Source of the DNA: Darksidea phi | Taxonomy: Eukaryota > Ascomycota > Dothideomycetes > Pleosporales > Lentitheciaceae | Length of the DNA: 64,000 nt | Assembly (NCBI GenBank): GCA_030770425.1 | Contig: JASJFT010000077.1 | Span: 1 to 64,000, forward strand | Reading direction: 5' to 3' | Shown: positions 57,562-64,000 of the stretch, in pieces | Layout: each line of letters begins with the position of its first letter | Position numbering within the stretch: the first letter of the stretch is position 1 | Made by a program: the position numbers and the translations under genes | Notes under the pieces: model-generated | Seen by the model: the letters and a program-made list of their open reading frames with translations, nothing else | What the model was told of the DNA's origin: nothing | Databases searched by the model: none

Positions 57562-60500
57562 GGATGCCAAGTATTCGTTCTGAATGAGCGTAAATACGGG
57601 TAGGGAACTGAGGGAAATGGCGAAGCGATAATTGCCGAGCGATTCCAAAGCCTATAAACCTACTACATATAGACCTACAAAGAATTGTATTCAGCGGTCC
57701 ATGGACACTAGGCCTTCTACTGTGTTCCTATATTGGGTCGATGCCGTGATTTAGTGGGAGTTTGTCCACAGTAGAGGTGCTATACCCACACCTTATACTA
57801 GCGTAATTGATATCCATCGTGTTTCTTGCGGATCTCACGAGAGAGGCTCCCACTGTAAAAATCCAAACAAATCAATTACGCGAAGACGAAGATGCACCTT
57901 CTGACCTTTTGATACAAAGAATCTATTGCGACAAGTAAAAGGTTAACCTAGAGCCTATCTAGTAGTAGATAATGGATATAGTGCGATAGAATCTTATCCG
58001 TTTAAAAAGATAAAATAGGAATCGCTACTAGTCCACTCTACTGAACATTTTTCAACCATCCATCAAATGCTACAAAACGCTGCGGGTGGACGCGTTCAAC
58101 GGAACAGCTATATTGATGCATTCCAATAGGAAGGATGCACCAGCAGCGTCGGTACCGACAACGCGTCAAGGGCGTTGAGGGCTATAAAAGAGGCTTCGAA
58201 TAGCCAAGTCTCCTTAGTAGGCAGGATTTAAATGTCTTATACCTTAACTAAATCTTTATAGCTAATCGACAGCCTTTAATACGCCTTCGATTCATTTTAG
58301 CGCGTGCTCACCACCTAGGACGGCAGCAATTTACTTTGAAACCGACGAGAGACCTGTCATCATTTGAAGGTGATCAAGACATGTATAGAATAGCTTACAA
58401 GAACAAACCATACGCACGTCTTCAATACAGTAGCTAAAATTATACCCATCTTTTAGATTGCTCGACTTGTTTACCCACAAAAAGGCAATACTGTCTGAAG
58501 CCGTTCCGTCAATCGCGCCTCCGGGGTGGACAGTTACACGATCCCACGTATATTACAGGGTTTACCTTTACGCCAACCTGCCACGCCGCGCTCACACAAC
58601 AACTCCCACTACCCCTCAAAACAGCGCCGGTATCTGAAGTCGCCAACGACGCAAAACCCTCATTCTCCTTGCCGCCAGGATTTGTGGGGAAAACGCCCGG
58701 TGGGTGCCAACACAGTGCTTATACGGCACAGTCATAGCTAAGCCCGATTACGGCAATAGCAGGACCACGGCTATCTTTCTCACCTAACGGCCACCGTTCG
58801 TTTCAGCATCTGCAGGTGAGAATGTCAACGTGGTCCGGACCAGATCGGACGTTGGGCAGCTGTTTCAGGGCATCTGAGGGGCGAGGGTCAGCTTTGTGGG
58901 ACGTTGCTGCGTCGTCAGCAATGTAGTCGAATCATTTTCTGTTTCTAGGCTATAGCAAGGCATGCAATATGTAGCATCTGTTCATTCCGCAAAGACCGAA
59001 GGCTTTCTCAGCGAATATCCAACAGGATTCAAACTCCAGAAATCGTGGCCTCGGTGATAAGCGCGAACCAGCGCGGACCCTCATATGACGAGGCGAAGCA
59101 CACTAGAATCAGCAAAAGCAACAAAGCGCCCTGGGACCCCCTGACACTGCTAGTCCACGCTAAGCCCGCGAACCGCAAATGGAGTTACGATTCGGAGAAA
59201 GTCATTTAACTTGGAAACAAGCACCGCCTTCCCGATATATACACTTCGCTTCGCGGGCTTTACCGCTGCCTGATCACCTGAGGCACAGTGCGTCTACCGA
59301 CCGTAGACAGCGTCACTGAAGAGCGCCGTGTAGACCGCGAAGCATACCGTGACTACTCGGCATTATTGGTGGCGTTAGCCGCGAGGCCAATCTGCGGTGT
59401 AACAGCTCGGGAGATTGCTTGCCATGGCAAGTGTTGAGGTCATCTGTCAACCTCTCGACCCACAAGATACAGGATGGCCGGTGGCGAGCGACGAAATGAT
59501 GTAAGCTGGAGGCGCGTCGCGGGGAAGAGCGGAAGCAAGTGAGGCGTAAGATGGTGGGTTGGGTAATGTAGGGCTGTGCGCTCCTACGCCCCCAAAGCCT
59601 TCCAAGTGCCCCGCTGATGCCTGCGCGGCGTAGGTATGCTTCATGCTCGACTCGCGCGTAGGACCGACTTTGCAACGCATGGGAAAACAGTGGGCTGAGT
59701 AGATCAAATCTTGCATGGTAGAGTGCTTGGTATAACGTACACTGGGGGAATCTCGGAAGGAATACTGAAAGAAATAAAAATCGAAGGATGGTTGCCCCGC
59801 CCAAATGCAGCCAGTTCTGCGCCGAGTTCAGTGAGCATAGCCCTGTGCGATATGCATACCCTCGGCTCCTATCTAATGCAATGCGTAAAGGGAGAGAAAG
59901 TCGTGATCTGAAGTGCGACGCGGAGAGCCCAAACCAAGATGAACCAGTGAAGAGAAATGCGAAACATGATCAAAAGAGCGTGTAGAAAGATGCTACCATA
60001 AAATCATTAGGATCGAAGCGAAGTAAGGTCCAGAGAAAAAGCAACAAAGCAAAAAAGCCCACGGTAACGCCGGGAGATGCTGTCGTCCGTAACCATGTCC
60101 AATATTGTCCGATATGCGCATCTGCGTCCAGGTGGATGCATGCATGCGTCACCCGATAGTGTATCCAAACGCCGTGGTCCCGATAAATATATGCTCCCCG
60201 ATAAGAGAGCCGCCGATGCGGAAATGAGAGAGATTCAAACGCCGCCGCCAGGGGTATTGTGTGCATGATGCGATCTGGTGCCGGTTAATGGGTAGTCGTG
60301 AAAGAATCCGAAGTCGACGCCGATAAGGAAGACAGGCTAGAAAAGAAGGAAAAAGCGAGGCCGGCGGCAGCAAGGCCAAGAGTAGAGGTGGGCAGCACAA
60401 GGCAGACTGCCGGCGAGGACATGTTGGAGATGGTGTGGAGGAATCCGCGCCATGGCCCGATCGGGCTAGCTGCCGATGGATCATGCGGACGGTGAGCACA

Positions 60501-60603
60501 TCACCCGACCTGCATGCTCCCCCCCATCATCGACGGCCACCACCATCATCGACGGCGGGTCTGCTCACGCCCACCAGCCATAGTAGTTCGATACCCCCTC
60601 TTC
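57562..60603. other. Long intergenic region with repeat traces
   Basis: Three kilobases without a supportable gene. Inverted repeats (gcgtaattgat near 57801 and atcaattacgc near 57873; gtgggag near 57752 and ctcccac near 57848) hint at a small decayed element. At 57940-58040 the DNA is TA-rich as if RIP-mutated, and at about 58070-58200 a plus frame (GGRVQRNSYIDAFQ-stop-EG, SVGTDNASRALRAIKEASN) looks like a relic with a CAG-to-TAG change. At 58530-58738 a second frame is open (FTFTPTCHAALTQQLPLPLK, then SFSLPPGFVGKTPGGCQ), also unassigned. Bases after about 59970 should include the medA 3' UTR. Confidence 0.45.
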
Positions 60604-62988
60604 CTATACCCGCGTGGTACGCTGACCGTACTGCTGGTACGAAGTGTCGGCTGGTAACTGGCCAAGATCCGGCGTTACGTCTGAGCGTTGCATGTGCATC
60701 GATTGCGCGGCCGCAGGCACACCCGTCGCGGCAGTGGCGCTCAGGTATCCATAGTCCCAGGCCTCGCGTCCTCCTTGAGAGAGGTCCGCGGTGTACTGTG
60801 GTACCTGGTGATGAGCGGTAGCACCCCATTGAGTCATACCCTGGCCCAGCGGTCCTCTCTGCGGGACCGACAGTCCATGGCCAGCTGATCCTTCCAGGCC
60901 AGCTGATGTTTTGGGGTTGGGAGATAGGCTTGTTGAGTGCATGCTGGGTGCGTACGCGGTTGAAGCAGCCGAGCTGGCGACCGATCGAGGCGAGGCATTG
61001 CGATGCACATCCCCTGCAGTCTGCGGAATGCCGACTTGGGCGAAGCTTGAGGTGGAGCCAACGGGGAGAGAGCCGGCTCCAGCTGTGGAGGAGTAGTTTG
61101 CCGTCTGTGGAAACATTAGCCTCATGGCGTGCATTCGGGTTGGGCAAGGAGACGTACATATTTGCTAATGATCTTCTTGAGCGCATGGGATAGTATCTTC
61201 CATGGGAAAACCTTGACGTCCTTCTCGATGTTGCGCGGTTTCGGGTTCGGAAAGCCCATGATGACCTTGAAGAACTCCTCGCTGTCCGACTTGGCTTTTG
61301 AGACAGTCAGAGGCCGGAAACCCTCCAGGTTGCGTCGGATTCGATTCTTCTCCTCCACCGTGAACCGAACGTTGACCAACTGTTCCAAGAGGAATATGGT
61401 GTCAACGCTCGTAATGAAGCATTCGTCCTTCTCTTCCCACCAGATGCAACTAACGCAGATACTGCGCGCCGCCCTAGCTTCCGGCGTGACTGGACCAAAA
61501 GACGTGTTGATAGTGCTGCCATGCTGCGATCTCTGAAACTCAACGAGGCGGCGCTTTGCTTCGCGCTCTTCTCGTGTCCATCCCTCGGTCATTTTGTCCA
61601 AATCACCTTCGATCTTAAGCACTGCTTTCGTCGGATACATCAGGTACGGGTTAAAAGGTTGGCTAGAAGACGCCATCCCGGACGGCGGGAGAGTGCTCGC
61701 TCGTACCAAGGTAGGTGTTGGGAGGCTGGCGGGTGTAGGCAGCACCGTTGATCGAGAGGGAGTAGTGGCCATGGGGGCAGAGAGTCTGCCCCCTTGCCCA
61801 AGCGAGCTATATTGGCTGTAAGATGGTAAATTTGGGGACATGGGAGGTGGTTTCATGTCCGTCTGGCTAATGCCGGACGGAAGGGCGAATAGGGCTTTGT
61901 GCGGAAGCTGTGGAGTGTAGCTCGCCTGCTTGGATAGGTCATATCCGCTACCGTAGCCGTAAGCGGCGGAGAGTGTGGACTGTGCTGGTAGCGGCGAGAG
62001 GGAGGCGGCGGAATATGCGGTGGACATGGAGCGTGGTTTCGCCGGGAAGCGCATTGAATTCGTTCGTTTGGCAGCGTTTTCCGCGTAGTCTTGTCCCTGA
62101 CCAAGCTCGCTCGAATACTTGCGCTTCCTGGAAACATCTGGGGAAGACTGATACGCGAGGTTGGGAGACATATCGGTGAAGGTGAATCTTCCGGCTTCGA
62201 GTTCGTTCAGAGGGCGTCCGTCCTTGTCCTCCATCTGTAGCTTGAGCATCATAGTCGGATTCCACGAGTTGGTGAGTGGGAATGGAGGAACCTCGACACT
62301 AAGAGCGTAGTTGTAAAATTCATCATCGCGGTCGACCTTCTGTAGTGCAGCGACGCACTTCTTATTCCCAAACATGAAGACGAATGTAGGCTGCTCGAGG
62401 GCAATATCGTGTCTGTTTCTGATATTCAGTAGAACGGTGGATCCGGCGGTGCCTTGGGACGGCGTAACGTATTTGGTGATTTCCGATTCGGCGACAGTAT
62501 GGGAGGCGGGATGACGAGATCTTGCATCAATAAATGAGGAAGCGGCCTGGTAGCCTCCGGTAGCGCGTGACTCGTAAGTCGAGCCAGGTATAAAGGGCAT
62601 TCCTACATTCGAGGGTTCATGGGATAAACGCGCAGGCGCGTCGGGGTATTGCGAGGCGAATGAAGGCTGTGCAATGCCTGCGTAGGTCGGAAGCTGATTC
62701 GGTCTTGTGGCTTCGGCGTCTGGAGGGGTGGGTGGTCAGTCACAAACTTGCTAAACGCTCTCACGTGGGCCCCGAGCGGGACCATCCGACCAGGCTGGGG
62801 CATCCGCCCTGCCAAACCCGTCATATGAGCCGCAACACACTTACCGTACGCATAGGGCTCCTGGTTCTTGTCGTAACCAGACATGGACGACAGTTTGGCA
62901 GCTATTGCAGGATGCACAGTCAGCGGACCGTTTCCGAGGTCTTGACTGTACTGTGCAAACAGCTGCTCTGGCGACTGAAAGCTGGTGC
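60604..62988 (-). CDS. medA: Medusa-type developmental regulator (MedA/Acr1/Ren1), 5' end uncertain
   Basis: Minus-strand exons 62988-62845, 62719-61158 and 61104-60604 join in phase (introns 125 and 53 bp). The first in-frame ATG inside them is 62884-62882 (MSGYDKNQEPYAY), but TSFQSPEQLFAQYSQDLGNG before it looks coding, so the true start is probably in an exon beyond. Conserved blocks are EITKYVTPSQGTAGSTVLLN, FVFMFGNKKCVAALQKV and ALSVEVPPFPLTNSWNP near the N-terminus. The C-terminal core has RRLVEFQRSQHGSTINTSF, SICVSCIWWEEKDECFITSV, VRFTVEEKNRIRRNLEGFRP and MGFPNPKPRNIEKDVKVFPW. These match Aspergillus MedA, Magnaporthe Acr1 and Fusarium Ren1, nuclear regulators of conidiophore form and, in some species, adhesion and virulence. 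The middle and the last 160 residues are Ser/Pro/Gln-rich. Confidence 0.93.
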
Positions 62989-63980
62989 CTGCGGAGAAGG
63001 GCGCGCGATCGCTATCAGGCTGCCCTCAGGAGCGCGTTAGCAGGCAAACCTTTGAGATGGGGGTCGAACCGCAGGCAGCAGCAGACTGCCGCAGGGCTGA
63101 GCGCCCACGAACATGTCGAGAGTTTCCACGGTACGAGGGAAGACGCACCTGATAGCTAAGCTCTACGGCGCAGGCCAGCTTGACGGTGTTTCAAAGCCGA
63201 TGAGATCAAGTGGGACTGGTGGACCCGTGCTCTAACGAGGGCTGACGGGAAGCGAGCGGAACATGCAAGAAACTGGGGTAAGGAGAGTAGGCTGTTTCGA
63301 TTTCAGAACAGACGCTAGGGTCTTTGGTGCATGCAATAGCTGCCACACGCGCGCACAGTAAGGCTGTTTGGAGAGGGCAAGACGACTGTGTTGGAGTGTG
63401 CTTTGGCGGACCCTGTGACCAACGAAATTGACAGAAAAGGCCTCCCCAAAGACAGGCGATCGAAGTGCTCAGGAAGTCGATTCATGCGGGGATCGGGGGG
63501 GGTCTTTGAGTGTCTCCTATGTTGTGAGCCCGACTCTTCGCCTACCACAACTCAGACAACAGCCGCCTCCTGTCGACGAAACCGGGAAGACGAAGGGTCG
63601 CTCTCAGAGCAGACAATAGCGACTCAGAACAAATACCAGATGCTGAAATGAGTGTGAGCGTCATGGCATGAGATGTCGCATATCGCGACCCGCATTTCGA
63701 AGTGACTGACGGGGTTGACTTACACGACAGACAAAGAGGACGAGACATGGACCCGGGGCTGGCCAATATGGACGAGGCTAGGCAGCTCCACTGGCGAGGA
63801 GAAAAGAAAATAACGGAGCTATGATGGAGCTATGACTGCGGAGACGAGCGGGTGTTAATACAAGGCACGGAGGAGCAGCGGGAGAGGCAGGGCCGCACCA
63901 AGGCGGCGGGACGGTATGGGATTGGGCGCGGTGGACGCCTGGGAGTAGGCGGACATGCAAGGAAGTGGGAGCAGACTTAC
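62989..63980 (-). other. medA: Possible long 5' intron and leader of medA
   Basis: The acceptor at 62989-62990 (ttctccgcAG) precedes the exon starting 62988. On the minus strand a consensus donor GTAAGT begins at 63980. Splicing the two leaves phase suitable for ..VIPASTG|TSFQSPEQ.., with the upstream exon (64000-63981) leaving the window. The intron would be 992 bp, unusually long for these fungi. A nearer donor (GTGCGT, about 63149) is an alternative. No other gene is seen in this GC-rich stretch. Confidence 0.4.
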
Positions 63981-64000
63981 CAGTAGAAGCTGGGATGACT

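Noticed and set aside
59313..59804. 163-codon minus-strand frame
   Set aside because: No family, no splice logic, low-complexity Arg/Ser/Leu composition as expected of random GC-rich DNA. An overlapping frame of 89 codons is equally open.
60527..61186. 219-codon minus-strand frame
   Set aside because: Overlaps the last medA exon in another frame. The medA frame is supported by splice phase and composition.
1..64000. CRISPR arrays, rRNA or tRNA genes
   Set aside because: No spaced direct-repeat array, rRNA segment or convincing cloverleaf with A/B boxes was seen. A gggttcgag near 53870 lies in the AAA relic without a tRNA fold.

Overview
The window is nuclear DNA of a filamentous ascomycete (Pezizomycotina, most like Dothideomycetes; the class is an inference). 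Signs are short 50-70 bp GT-AG introns, a MedA-type developmental regulator, typical fungal protein families, and the footprint of repeat-induced point mutation (RIP). It has two parts with a sharp border near 33.66 kb.

Bases 1-33,660 are an AT-rich, gene-free island. CA and TG are almost absent (replaced by TA), so ATG codons are nearly gone and no ORF of 60 codons survives. Despite this, four LTR retrotransposons can be delimited by equal-length LTR pairs and target-site duplications (TSDs). Gypsy-A (1390-25171, 186-bp LTRs, TSD ctaag) is split by two insertions of one family: B1 (6810-13844, 449-bp LTRs, TSD cttaa/cctaa) and B2 (16519-24705, 438-bp LTRs, TSD ctttc). B2 holds a further 1.2-kb insertion near 18.4-19.6 kb. 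Gypsy-C (25492-33351, minus strand, 268-bp LTRs, TSD tatat) lies beside the stack. Reverse transcriptase, RNase H, integrase and chromodomain can still be read through RIP-made stops. B1 and B2 share an antisense coiled-coil-like frame between pol and the 3' LTR.

Bases 33,660-64,000 are ordinary fungal gene space. In order: a GNAT acetyltransferase (-), a dead SAM methyltransferase (-), a two-TM fungal protein (-), a DUF3303-like small protein (+), an O-methyltransferase with two introns (+), a small conserved cysteine-basic protein behind a four-codon uORF (+), an F-box/2EXR-like protein (-), mitochondrial malate dehydrogenase with five introns (+), carnitine acetyltransferase with both a mitochondrial presequence and a C-terminal AKL peroxisomal signal (-), a multi-TM protein with an apparent frameshift (-), an inverted-repeat MITE-like element, a heavily decayed AAA+ ATPase (+), a secreted type-B carboxylesterase (+), and most of a medA orthologue (-) that runs toward the right edge.

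The genes do not form an evident cluster. Malate dehydrogenase and carnitine acetyltransferase are convergent neighbours that both serve acetyl-CoA/C2 metabolism, which may be coincidence. The two gene relics carry stop codons partly of RIP type, suggesting that duplicated genes here were mutated as well as transposons.
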